From the IMG/VR virus record IMGVR_UViG_3300008116_000337, positions 1 to 22,977 of that record: a stretch of 22,977 bases of DNA; one strand, written 5' to 3'. Below the pieces are notes generated by a model. The model saw only the letters and a list, made by a program, of their open reading frames with translations. It did not search any database and was not told where the DNA came from. The number at the start of each line of letters is the position of its first letter. Position 1 is the stretch's first letter. Made by a program: the position numbers and the translations under genes. Shown here piece by piece: positions 16,362 through 22,263 of this stretch. Source of the DNA: a virus.

Positions 16362-16984
16362 ATATCTAAACTATTTGGTAAATAAAGCAATGTTGGATTC
16401 TTTTTTTGAATATCAATATCAGGATATCTTTCCTTGAATCTCATTGTATTGAATGGTTGTGTGATGATGTGTACACCACTCCTTGTTTTAATGTATGTCA
16501 TAAATGTATCCCTACCATCTTCCTTATGTAACTCATTAATGAATTCTCTCATAGAAGTGTAATAACTGTTATGTGCAAAGTTATCAAGACTTACATTGTC
16601 AATATCAATAACCCAACGTTTCTCTTGTGTTTTAATTTGACCAACAACAGAATCAAACAGGTGTTGTTGTTTTAGGTTTCCGTCCTGAATTCTTTGAGCA
16701 AGGGCGACCATCATATTCAATGATACATCTTTGTGGTTTTGCTTTTGAACGTGAATATATGCACGAGCTTTGAACATCTCACAGAGTTGTTTAATCTCTT
16801 CATATCGTTTTTCAAGATACTCAATACTACTAACACAATATGTTTTAATAGTCCTAACCGATTGGTGGTTATCTCGTTCACCTTCGGGTTGGTCTTTTTT
16901 ACGCTTAAGAACATATAGCATATAGAAATCACCTTCGCTCTCGAAGTTAAGGAGTTTCTTTATCAGATTTACGTTATCAATCAT
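16358..16984 (-). CDS. Possible minimal primase/polymerase (AEP)-fold protein, 208 aa
   Basis: I choose the ATG at 16984 (MIDNVNLIKK). An upstream TTG at 17020 would lie inside the terminator hairpin and ahead of the promoter -7 box. The protein holds WVIDIDN (D127, D129) and, 40 residues later, IKTRSGVHIITQPFN (S169-G170-H172). A DxD on a strand followed by sG-x-H on the next is the arrangement of archaeo-eukaryotic primase/PrimPol and LigD-Pol domains. The usual third acidic motif is not clear. The N-terminal part has a DFYMLYVLKRKK strand and a long helix. It is the first gene of the repair operon (4-bp overlap with the phosphoesterase gene). Candidate role: adding nucleotides to RNA ends. 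No zinc or helicase domain is visible. Confidence 0.7.
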   Translation of the reverse strand: MIDNVNLIKKLLNFESEGDFYMLYVLKRKKDQPEGERDNHQSVRTIKTYCVSSIEYLEKRYEEIKQLCEMFKARAYIHVQKQNHKDVSLNMMVALAQRIQDGNLKQQHLFDSVVGQIKTQEKRWVIDIDNVSLDNFAHNSYYTSMREFINELHKEDGRDTFMTYIKTRSGVHIITQPFNTMRFKERYPDIDIQKKNPTLLYLPNSLDI

Positions 16985-16989
16985 GTTTT

Positions 16990-17020
16990 CAAATGTAAAC
17001 AAAAAAGGGGACTTAAACAA
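16990..17020 (-). promoter_or_regulatory. Bacteroidetes-type promoter P3 for the RNA-repair operon
   Basis: Minus strand: TTG (17020-17018, in CTTG), a 20-nt spacer, then TACATTTG (16997-16990). The ATG of the first repair gene starts only 5 nt after the box, so the transcript would have almost no leader. The TTG is on the loop side of the terminator hairpin that follows hsp20, the same overlap seen at P2 and P6. Confidence 0.72.
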
Positions 17021-17029
17021 GCCCCCTTT
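17001..17029 (-). terminator. Rho-independent terminator after hsp20
   Basis: Minus strand AAAGGGGGCTT-GTTT-AAGTCCCCTTT (11 pairs, one G-U, 17029-17004) continues into a TTTTTTG run. It lies 19 nt beyond the hsp20 stop at 17049. The core GGGCTTGTTTAAGTCC is the same as at 22.5 kb and differs by one loop base at 14.25 kb, while the outer pairs differ and still pair. Confidence 0.82.
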
Positions 17030-17048
17030 GTTAATAAATTGTTAAGTT

Positions 17049-17399
17049 TTATTTTATCTTAACATTAACGGAATCTTTCTTGGATTTTTTAACCTTGGGG
17101 ATTTTTACAGTTAGGATTCCATTTTTAAGCTCAGCCGATGTGGACTCCGTATCAAAGCTGGCGTTGATTTTGTACTTTCGAGAAAAATGACGTTTATCAT
17201 TCTCAGCGTTCATAACCAAAACACCCTCTTCGATATTGATGGATACCTCATCCTTTTCGAAACCGGGAATTTCAAATTCCATTTTTAATTCTAAATCAGT
17301 AACTTCCATGTGGTCGCTCGTGATGTCGTAGTTTGTAGCGGCTGTTGACCACAAACTAAAGTCTTTGTCTTCTAACAAGTGTTTTAAAATTGATGTCAT
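17049..17399 (-). CDS. Small heat-shock protein, Hsp20/alpha-crystallin type, 116 aa
   Basis: Alpha-crystallin domain signatures are visible: LKMEFEIPGFEKDEVSINIE (about 38-57), EGVLVMNAEN, FSRKYKINASFDTESTSAEL and AELKNGILTVKIPK (89-102), which holds the A-x-x-x-x-G-x-L motif. The N-terminal arm is short (about 25 aa) and the C-terminus ends KKDSVNVKIK, with an I-x-V-like assembly tail (VNVKIK). ATP-independent holdase; in T4-like phages such genes are common and probably help virion or host proteins fold during infection. A strong ribosome-binding site (AAGGAG) precedes the ATG. It has a terminator behind it and a palindrome in front. Confidence 0.93.
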   Translation of the reverse strand: MTSILKHLLEDKDFSLWSTAATNYDITSDHMEVTDLELKMEFEIPGFEKDEVSINIEEGVLVMNAENDKRHFSRKYKINASFDTESTSAELKNGILTVKIPKVKKSKKDSVNVKIK

Positions 17400-17418
17400 A
17401 AATATTTCTCCTTTTTAA

Positions 17419-17469
17419 TACTGACATGACGAAATGTGTACCAAATCCAATTTACTGACATTATGTCAG
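17419..17469. promoter_or_regulatory. Palindrome and direct half-site upstream of hsp20
   Basis: A perfect 15-bp palindrome, CTGACAT-T-ATGTCAG, at 17455-17469 spans the stop codon of the upstream gene. Its left arm recurs as TACTGACAT at 17419-17427, which repeats 17453-17461 at a spacing of 34 bp. The pair brackets the expected hsp20 promoter zone and looks like a dimeric repressor operator. It is not the CIRCE element of HrcA. No clear TTG-N20-TAnnTTTR promoter was identified in between. Confidence 0.5.
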
Positions 17470-17792
17470 TTTATAGATGCGGCTGGTATCTGACCAATGA
17501 TATTATATATGTCAACATTTCCTTTATTCTCACGAAATGTCAGTATTAAACCATCAATCATAAACGAAGCCACAGTTCGTTTTCGTAGGTCAGCATCATC
17601 ACATTTAATCAAAAATGAGTTTTCGGTAATGATAACATCGATGTCAGGAATAGTATTGGAAACTTCATATTCAAATTCATCGGATGAATCATAATTGAAG
17701 AATTCATAGATATATTGTAATTTGTCTGTGTCTGTCATGGACATGAAGAAGTCATATTCCTCGGCGTCCCAAATCCAATCGGAGTCTTCCAT
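17466..17792 (-). CDS. Acidic protein of unknown function, 108 aa
   Basis: The start is taken at ATG 17792 (MEDSDWIWDAEEYDFF), which has a strong GGGAGGTG ribosome-binding site 5 nt upstream; an earlier in-frame ATG at 17807 lacks one. The product is strongly acidic in its first 55 residues (many D/E with aromatic residues) and more beta-like after that (IDVIITENSFLIKCDD, FMIDGLILTFRENKG). Unrecognised. Highly acidic small phage proteins are sometimes DNA mimics or host-protein inhibitors, but nothing here proves that. Its stop codon lies in the palindrome before hsp20. Confidence 0.75.
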   Translation of the reverse strand: MEDSDWIWDAEEYDFFMSMTDTDKLQYIYEFFNYDSSDEFEYEVSNTIPDIDVIITENSFLIKCDDADLRKRTVASFMIDGLILTFRENKGNVDIYNIIGQIPAASIN

Positions 17793-17825
17793 ATATACAC
17801 CTCCCATATTCTATAAATATTTTGG

Positions 17826-18182
17826 TTATATGGTTTTACTTGATTTGTACAACTCGTTTAGATAAATTAATCCAGCTTTTGACATAGCAGTATCACATTC
17901 CGAAATATAGTCCATACATATCTTTACAAAGTTTTTAGAAAACTCATCCTTCATGGACCAGTACATTTCAGTTAACTTATATGACATGGTATCTTTATAC
18001 TGGTCAGAAATAGGTACATCGCTGTACAAATAGTATTCTTTTATTTTTTTAGAAACGACATAAAAATAGGGGTCACGTTTATCTCTTATGATTTCCATGA
18101 CCCCATTTTCTAAATAGTCTTTTAACTCTGAAGATTCGGAAGTGTCCCCTAAATTTAATATTTTATCTATGAGGTCACTCAT
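17826..18182 (-). CDS. Helical protein of unknown function, 118 aa
   Basis: Starts MSDLIDKILNLGDTSESSEL and is predicted mostly helical, with several aromatic residues (DPYFYVVSKKIKEYYLYSDV, YKLTEMYWSMKDEFSKNFVK). No membrane segment, signal or catalytic motif. It follows the 100-aa gene after a 5-nt gap (weak AAGGTG before the ATG) and precedes the acidic 108-aa gene. Unrecognised; probably an accessory early protein. Confidence 0.75.
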   Translation of the reverse strand: MSDLIDKILNLGDTSESSELKDYLENGVMEIIRDKRDPYFYVVSKKIKEYYLYSDVPISDQYKDTMSYKLTEMYWSMKDEFSKNFVKICMDYISECDTAMSKAGLIYLNELYKSSKTI

Positions 18183-18187
18183 TCACC

Positions 18188-18490
18188 TTAACCTAAAGTA
18201 CCAACTCTAAATCTTTTGTGCGAGCTTGTAACAGCATCATCAAGTGTATGGATGATTCGTTCAGCTTCTGCTTTCGTAATAGCAATCTCATGATTACCTA
18301 CGATTAACATACCAATTTCACTTGCGTTTCGCAATGGGTAATCCTCTGGTCTTAAATCTGGATTAAACTGAAAATCGATAGTGTTCCATTTCGAACCAAA
18401 CGCTTTTTCCAAACGTGATTCTTCTGATTCAGAAACCCCAAAAGCGTTGTTAACGAAACTCTTGCGGTTAGTTTTATTGTATTTGTTCAT
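18188..18490 (-). CDS. Unknown protein, 100 aa
   Basis: Begins MNKYNKTNRKSFVNNAFGVS with a basic N-terminus, then helix (ESEESRLEKAFGSKWNTIDF), an extended Pro-rich stretch (NPDLRPEDYPLRNASEIG), and a strand-helix end (MLIVGNHEIAITKAEAERII, HTLDDAVTSSHKRF). No recognised family. The 50-bp gap upstream contains a 16-bp AT palindrome, so this gene may begin a transcript. The GNHE string is not followed by other metallophosphoesterase motifs, so it is not an enzyme of that class. Confidence 0.75.
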   Translation of the reverse strand: MNKYNKTNRKSFVNNAFGVSESEESRLEKAFGSKWNTIDFQFNPDLRPEDYPLRNASEIGMLIVGNHEIAITKAEAERIIHTLDDAVTSSHKRFRVGTLG

Positions 18491-18503
18491 AACGATATAA
18501 ATT

Positions 18504-18519
18504 TATTTATTAATAAATA
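18504..18519. repeat. 16-bp perfect AT palindrome
   Basis: TATTTATTAATAAATA at 18504-18519 is fully self-complementary and sits in the 50-bp gap before the 100-aa gene. A related AT string lies to its right (ATATTAATAAA at about 18530-18540). Only A and T occur, so chance is possible in an AT-rich genome; it could be an operator or a late-type promoter element. Confidence 0.3.
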
Positions 18520-18540
18520 TCATTAGGAATATTAATAAAA

Positions 18541-18837
18541 CTATTTCTTTCGATTTCTACGAGACAAACGCATGAATTTTTTTTCATCCGATTCAAACTC
18601 CATTTTATCTGGGTGAGTGCGTTCTATATTTTGACTCGTCTTAATAGTTTCAGATGCCCAATACCAAGCGGCTGTAACAGTATCTTGTGGTGGTATTAAA
18701 AATTCTTCACCAACATATGACCCAACACCATCAGATACATAAAACTTACCAGTTGGTGTAACCTTGGTACTTGCGTTCGGGTATTTATTCAACACCTTCT
18801 TCTTCAGTCGAAGAAATTTCTTTTTGTCCATCTGCAT
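18541..18837 (-). CDS. Unknown basic protein, 98 aa, overlapping its upstream neighbour
   Basis: MQMDKKKFLRLKKKVLNKYP opens a strongly basic helix; the middle (GKFYVSDGVGSYVGEEFLIP, TVTAAWYWASETIK) is beta-alpha; the tail is basic (FMRLSRRNRKK). The start at 18837, or the ATG at 18831, lies inside the 84-aa gene, giving an overlap of about 50 nt in another frame. Both products look protein-like. Not recognised; charge at both ends suggests nucleic-acid binding (inference). Confidence 0.7.
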   Translation of the reverse strand: MQMDKKKFLRLKKKVLNKYPNASTKVTPTGKFYVSDGVGSYVGEEFLIPPQDTVTAAWYWASETIKTSQNIERTHPDKMEFESDEKKFMRLSRRNRKK

Positions 18838-19039
18838 TGTTCAATGTTTTTGTCAATCCTTTAATAATATGGTTTGGGGTAAGTTCCTTGTTCACGGAAC
18901 AATTTTCAACAAGTTTACCATTCTCCATCAAAACAGAATAAATGATACCTCGCTTTAATCTTGTAATTTGAGTAATGGTGCCTACTCTATAGACACCATT
19001 AACTCGAACTACCACTAGGTCCTTAACCGAGTAACTCAT
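18785..19039 (-). CDS. Small beta-rich protein, 84 aa, unknown
   Basis: MSYSVKDLVVVRVNGVYRVG followed by TITQITRLKRGIIYSVLMEN GKLV reads as an SH3-like or Tudor-like small barrel (alternating V/I strands with Gly turns). The C-terminus is an acidic tail (KEISSTEEEGVE). It begins with a 4-bp ATGA overlap with the DUF4494-like gene and overlaps the 98-aa gene by 53 bp. Function unknown. Confidence 0.72.
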   Translation of the reverse strand: MSYSVKDLVVVRVNGVYRVGTITQITRLKRGIIYSVLMENGKLVENCSVNKELTPNHIIKGLTKTLNNADGQKEISSTEEEGVE

Positions 19040-19236
19040 GCAATAACCTTGACTACTTTGGTTTCAATAACCGCTGTTACTTCAAACTCAAGGTTAGAAC
19101 CTTGGAACTCTTCAACAACCTTAACTTCAGCGTCAGTAACAGACACAGCGTCTACAAGATACTGTTCAGTTACTTTTTTAACACGTCCTTTGTCATCTTG
19201 ATGATGAACCTTTACTTTTGCGATGTAATAAGCCAT
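19036..19236 (-). CDS. DUF4494-like protein, 66 aa
   Basis: The sequence (MAYYIAKVKVHHQDDKGRVK, then KVTEQYLVDAVSVTDAEVKV) follows the DUF4494 pattern: an opening strand, E-x-YLVDA-xS-x-T-x-AE, then an F-E-V-T-A-V strand. DUF4494 occurs mainly in Bacteroidetes and their mobile DNA (from memory), which supports the host assignment. The copy is short, about the N-terminal part of the usual domain. Biochemical role unknown. Upstream 19237-19277 is a short AT-rich gap. Confidence 0.72.
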   Translation of the reverse strand: MAYYIAKVKVHHQDDKGRVKKVTEQYLVDAVSVTDAEVKVVEEFQGSNLEFEVTAVIETKVVKVIA

Positions 19237-19277
19237 ATTTGTTTTGTTTTTATTGGTTTCAAATAATTAGTGTTGGA

Positions 19278-19649
19278 TTAAAAAAATTTATTATCACTAT
19301 CAGAACTATCGTTATCCAACATTTTTTTGATAATTTCTGATATCTCTACACCTTCAATGGTTGGTTGGTATGACAACCTACCATCCTCGGTTATTACCAT
19401 TTGTATCAATCCTTTTTGGGATAGTGAATCTATGATTACACCAATCTCCCAAGCACGATATTCTTCTAAACAATCTAACAATATCGAACTCAATCGAGAA
19501 TTGTCGTTTGATTCGTACAACTTGTCTTCAAGAATTTCGATAAACTTAAATCGGTCATCTACTTCATTTTTCTGATAAAAGTTTTCTCTCTCTAATAAAA
19601 GAACTACCTTTGTCAACATTTCTTGAAACTCATTTTGCTCCCAACTCAT
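19278..19649 (-). CDS. Possible winged-helix protein, 123 aa
   Basis: The first 60 residues are helical (FQEMLTKVVLLLERENFYQK). The C-terminal part reads EIGVIIDSLSQKGLIQMVIT, EDGRLSYQPTIEGVEISEII, which resembles the end of a winged-helix domain (helix, wing strand 'L.Y..T..G.E.'). The acidic tail is Asp/Ser-rich. The ATG (MSWEQNEFQ) overlaps the 61-aa gene by 20 nt. A transcriptional regulator or adaptor is possible; the DNA-binding role is inferred only from fold resemblance. Confidence 0.7.
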   Translation of the reverse strand: MSWEQNEFQEMLTKVVLLLERENFYQKNEVDDRFKFIEILEDKLYESNDNSRLSSILLDCLEEYRAWEIGVIIDSLSQKGLIQMVITEDGRLSYQPTIEGVEISEIIKKMLDNDSSDSDNKFF

Positions 19650-19815
19650 GTTCTTCTTCTTTTAGTTTTTCAAGAAATCTAACTGACTCCTCACTACCGA
19701 TTAGAGCGTCTGCTTTTTCAAATTGATTTATAACGTATCCAACTCCATAGTCATAGACCATTTGTTGTAGTATGTCAATTGTAGGTATATATTTTTTATT
19801 AAATCCCATCTTCAT
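19630..19815 (-). CDS. Small protein, 61 aa, unknown
   Basis: MKMGFNKKYIPTIDILQQMV then YDYGVGYVINQFEKADALIG, with a charged C-terminal helix (VRFLEKLKEEEHELGAK). The start could be 19815 or the second Met at 19809. It overlaps the upstream 94-aa gene and the downstream 123-aa gene, as typical for this chain. No motif recognised. Confidence 0.6.
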   Translation of the reverse strand: MKMGFNKKYIPTIDILQQMVYDYGVGYVINQFEKADALIGSEESVRFLEKLKEEEHELGAK

Positions 19816-20083
19816 TAGATTTTAAACGCTCTGACATAAGTCGGTTAGATTCTTGACGATATTCTTTAGCCATCTTATTTAATGACTTATGATGTTCGTC
19901 AGTAACTTTTGACCCTCGGTTAGCAGCATCAATGTAAGCATACCTTTTCAAATAGTAACCGGGTAGAGGTGCTGAAAATTGTTTTAGATATTCGGCCTTA
20001 CCATCAAGATATTCCATCAGAGATTCATCAGATAATGACTCCAACTCAACATCGGTTAGTTCTTTTTTAGGGTCGTATTTCAT
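19799..20083 (-). CDS. Unknown helical protein, 94 aa
   Basis: I choose ATG 20083 (MKYDPKKELTDVELESLSDE) rather than a TTG at 20098 that lies within the promoter -7 region. The product is charged and mostly helical (SLMEYLDGKAEYLKQF, YYLKRYAYIDAANRGSKVT, HHKSLNKMAKEYRQESN). No recognised family. Because promoter P4's box ends only 5 nt upstream, translation probably begins at or near the transcript 5' end. Confidence 0.72.
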   Translation of the reverse strand: MKYDPKKELTDVELESLSDESLMEYLDGKAEYLKQFSAPLPGYYLKRYAYIDAANRGSKVTDEHHKSLNKMAKEYRQESNRLMSERLKSNEDGI

Positions 20084-20087
20084 ATGA

Positions 20088-20118
20088 CAAATATACAAAA
20101 TAAAATTGATATATCAAA
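20088..20118 (-). promoter_or_regulatory. Bacteroidetes-type promoter P4 for the small-gene chain
   Basis: Minus strand: TTTG (20118-20115), a 19-nt spacer, then TATATTTG (20095-20088). This is within the 19-21 spacing range. The -33 box overlaps the last codons of the 92-aa gene. The nearest ATG (20083) is 5 nt past the box, so the transcript is probably leaderless or nearly so. Confidence 0.65.
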
Positions 20119-20392
20119 ATGGAAGTGATGAAATTTGAGCTTTTTTGTATGGAGTTTGTTCTATGATTTCAAATCTATAATCATCGGAGTTTTTCCAAAT
20201 ACAAATACGAAACATATCAGCCGTACCGGCGGCTTGACACCATCCCATAAATACTGGCTGGTCATCACGTTCGGCATATCGAATTCTAAATCTGCCATGT
20301 GCTCGTAATTTACCAATTACATTTGATTCGCCATATCTTTTGTGATGGCTTTCCCTAACAACTTTTAATTCTTCTTTGCTTTTAAGTCTCAT
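20114..20392 (-). CDS. Unknown protein, 92 aa
   Basis: Begins MRLKSKEELKVVRESHHKRY with a very basic helix, then a beta-rich part (FRIRYAERDDQPVFMGWCQA, ADMFRICIWKNSDDYRFEII) ending in KKAQISSLPF. Trp/Cys-containing strands suggest a small compact domain. It begins 9 nt after the 143-aa gene's stop, in the same transcript as the tRNA and AAA+ gene. Not recognised. Confidence 0.75.
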   Translation of the reverse strand: MRLKSKEELKVVRESHHKRYGESNVIGKLRAHGRFRIRYAERDDQPVFMGWCQAAGTADMFRICIWKNSDDYRFEIIEQTPYKKAQISSLPF

Positions 20393-20401
20393 ATAATATA
20401 T

Positions 20402-20833
20402 TTAAACATCCATTCCACGTTTACGCATGTATTCTTGACAATAGTAGTCATATAAATCTTCAAGCTCCATTGGTTCTTGATTCATGATATCATCCCACAA
20501 ATCAAATCCAAAGTTTTCTTTTAATTCGGTTCGTAATTTATGTAACATGGTCACTTCATGTTTGTGACCTTCTTCCATTAGTTTTAAAGCCTTGACACGA
20601 AACATCCTACCAGCATCAAGAGCAGCACTCAATCTATTAGCCTCATTATTTCCACGATAAGCATCCCAAGCAGAATTGAAACGGAGAGAGGCCTGGCGTC
20701 GAGCCTCTTCCGCTTCGGTGTAATAATGAGAGTAGTTAAAATCACCGTTGAGGATTTTATCATATAAGTGAGCCGTTTCGGGAAGCTCCTTACGTTTATT
20801 CTTTGTCCACCAACGATACTTGTTATACGCCAT
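20402..20833 (-). CDS. Unknown protein, 143 aa, immediately downstream of the tRNA
   Basis: The start is taken at ATG 20833 (MAYNKYRWWTKNKRKELPET); the longer frame to 20863 uses a non-ATG start inside the tRNA gene and is rejected. The product is helical and rich in aromatic and Arg residues (NYSHYYTEAEEARRQASLRF, EANRLSAALDAGRMFRVKAL) with an acidic Tyr-rich end (MELEDLYDYYCQEYMRK). No family recognised; the basic, aromatic N-terminus suggests nucleic-acid contact (inference). Confidence 0.78.
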   Translation of the reverse strand: MAYNKYRWWTKNKRKELPETAHLYDKILNGDFNYSHYYTEAEEARRQASLRFNSAWDAYRGNNEANRLSAALDAGRMFRVKALKLMEEGHKHEVTMLHKLRTELKENFGFDLWDDIMNQEPMELEDLYDYYCQEYMRKRGMDV

Positions 20834-20851
20834 AATCTTTTTATTTTTTTG

Positions 20852-20924
20852 TGGACCCGGCAAGATTTGAACTTACGACCAACTGATTATGAGTCAGCTG
20901 CTCTGACCGCTGAGCTACGGGTCC
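20852..20924 (-). tRNA. tRNA with anticodon CAT (Met elongator or Ile2)
   Basis: The minus strand folds into a full cloverleaf: acceptor GGACCCG/CGGGTCC (7 pairs), D-arm GCTC/GAGC, anticodon stem GCTGA/TCAGT with loop CTCATAA (anticodon CAT), and T-arm GTAAG/CTTGC with loop TTCAAAT. G1-C72 and discriminator A rule out a bacterial initiator type, which has C1 unpaired. Identity is either elongator Met or Ile(CAT), which needs lysidine at C34. CCA is not encoded (the gene ends ACAAAA), so host CCA-adding enzyme is required. It lies 19 nt after the AAA+ ATPase stop and is probably co-transcribed with it and cut out by host RNases. Confidence 0.93.
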
Positions 20925-20943
20925 TGAAGTCATATCCTTTGGA

Positions 20944-22215
20944 TTAGAAAGGATTAGACAAGTCATCAGTCTCTACATTGAAGAGGTCTTCTTTGACTGA
21001 CTGATTGATGAATTTCTGAACGAATTGTTTCATGTAAACTCGTTCTGACTGAGCACCACCGGCATTCTCGAAGAATGGATAGATGGTGATTTCAGCAGCC
21101 TCTTCGAGTGAGAATCCATCGTAAAGAAGCGAACCCATCTCAACAGCAGCCCGTGTAGAAAGTGAGTTAGACAATTTCGGAGATTCTGACATCACCTCTG
21201 AACGAGTCATCGAAGTAATCTCGGCGATAGCCTCAAGGTCAGCCGATGCAACCGATGGGTACATCATGGTCAAAAGTGAAGATTCTTGTTCCTTGGTCAA
21301 GGTATCCATCTCAATGACAGTGAATCGGTCAAGGATGGCGCGGTCAAGCATTCGAGTGGCGGTGTATTCATTACCGATGTTAGCGGAAGCGATGAAAGAC
21401 ACACCCTCAGCAACCTTGACAACTGGCGAGTCAGAAGCCTCATCCAATCGTAGGTAACGTTGACCTTGGTCAAGAACAGTCATCAAGATGTTCCAAGCCT
21501 CTGGGTGAGCACGAGTAATCTCATCGAGAATCACAACAGTGTTTGGAGTTTGAATCGCCTTGACGAATGGTGATGTGTTGAACACAGTACCTTGTTTGGT
21601 ATCAAATTGAGTATTACCAATCAACGTGGTTCGTGGGTCTTGAGTAGCACCCAAGTTAATGATGAAAGTGTTGTAACCCTCAATCGAATTAGCAGCAGCC
21701 TTGGCCGCCATGGTCTTACCACAACCAGCAGGACCGGTCATCATGATGTTCTTACCACGGATGATGTTACGAAGTAGATACTTCCACTTCAGAGACTCCA
21801 TGAATAACATTTTAGGTTTCAGTCCGGCAGCCTCGGAGTGAATAAAGTTCATAACATCCGAAGCAATCGGAGCGGCCACTACAGTTGGTTTTTCTTCAGC
21901 AGGCATAAATTTAAATTGTTCCAAACCACCATTTGGTTTAGAGAAGTTCATAACGGGCTCAGCCCCATTGATTTTTTCAGCAGGCACTCGACCATAAGCA
22001 AGTTCACCACTTGTTAGGTTACCAACCACACGGATTTTGAAACCGAATCGGTCAGGGTGTTTAGCAGCACCACGAGCACGTTTATAAACTGACGTACCAA
22101 CCTCATTCAGAGCGGGCACGTTAAAAAGGTTTTTGGCATTGTCTTGAAACAACAACACACCATTCAACTCAACAATCTTACCGAAAACTTGTCTTTGATT
22201 TTTCATAACTATCAT
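20944..22215 (-). CDS. MoxR/CobS-like AAA+ ATPase, 423 aa
   Basis: Residues about 150-350 carry an AAA+ core: Walker A GPAGCGKT (161-168), Walker B VVILDE (227-232), a sensor-1 region VSFIASANIGNEYTATRMLD and LDRF with an arginine-finger-like motif (near 290). The loop TLIGNTQFD and the pair Walker A/B spacing match MoxR/CobS rather than classical proteases. The first 120 residues are a beta-rich phage-specific region (QRQVFGKIVELNGVLLFQDN). A VWA protein 325 bases upstream completes the usual MoxR-VWA partnership, and CobS-like genes are common in large T4-like phages. Role: metal-chelatase-like or protein-remodelling motor; cobalamin synthesis itself is not shown. The start could be 22215 or the ATG at 22206. 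The GC content looks higher than in neighbours. Confidence 0.87.
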   Translation of the reverse strand: MIVMKNQRQVFGKIVELNGVLLFQDNAKNLFNVPALNEVGTSVYKRARGAAKHPDRFGFKIRVVGNLTSGELAYGRVPAEKINGAEPVMNFSKPNGGLEQFKFMPAEEKPTVVAAPIASDVMNFIHSEAAGLKPKMLFMESLKWKYLLRNIIRGKNIMMTGPAGCGKTMAAKAAANSIEGYNTFIINLGATQDPRTTLIGNTQFDTKQGTVFNTSPFVKAIQTPNTVVILDEITRAHPEAWNILMTVLDQGQRYLRLDEASDSPVVKVAEGVSFIASANIGNEYTATRMLDRAILDRFTVIEMDTLTKEQESSLLTMMYPSVASADLEAIAEITSMTRSEVMSESPKLSNSLSTRAAVEMGSLLYDGFSLEEAAEITIYPFFENAGGAQSERVYMKQFVQKFINQSVKEDLFNVETDDLSNPF

Positions 22216-22230
22216 TTTTTTATTACAGTG

Positions 22231-22262
22231 TAAAGATAATACTTTTATTTGAATATTCCAAA
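22231..22262 (-). promoter_or_regulatory. Promoter P5 for the AAA+ ATPase gene
   Basis: Minus strand: TTTG (22262-22259), 20-nt spacer, then TATCTTTA (22238-22231), continuing as TTTACACTGTAAT. The TTTG lies just past the stop of the small membrane gene. P6 shows the same TANCTTTACNCTGTAAT sequence, so a subclass with G replaced by A in the box and an extra downstream part seems to exist. TTACA-C-TGTAA is itself a palindrome near the likely start site. Confidence 0.65.
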
Positions 22263-22263
22263 T

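Noticed and set aside
17001-17020. An upstream TTG start at 17020 for the AEP-like gene
   Set aside because: It would put the start inside the terminator hairpin and ahead of the promoter -7 box; the ATG at 16984 follows the promoter.
7990-18520. Recurrent ATATTTAT strings before several genes as a possible late-promoter motif
   Set aside because: Seen near 8.03, 13.26, 17.40, 17.81 and 18.52 kb, but with irregular distances to start codons, once including the ATG itself, and easily due to chance in AT-rich DNA. A genome-wide motif test would be needed.
20834-20863. Longer reading of the 143-aa gene from 20863
   Set aside because: The extra ten codons include tRNA sequence; the ATG at 20833 is the better start.
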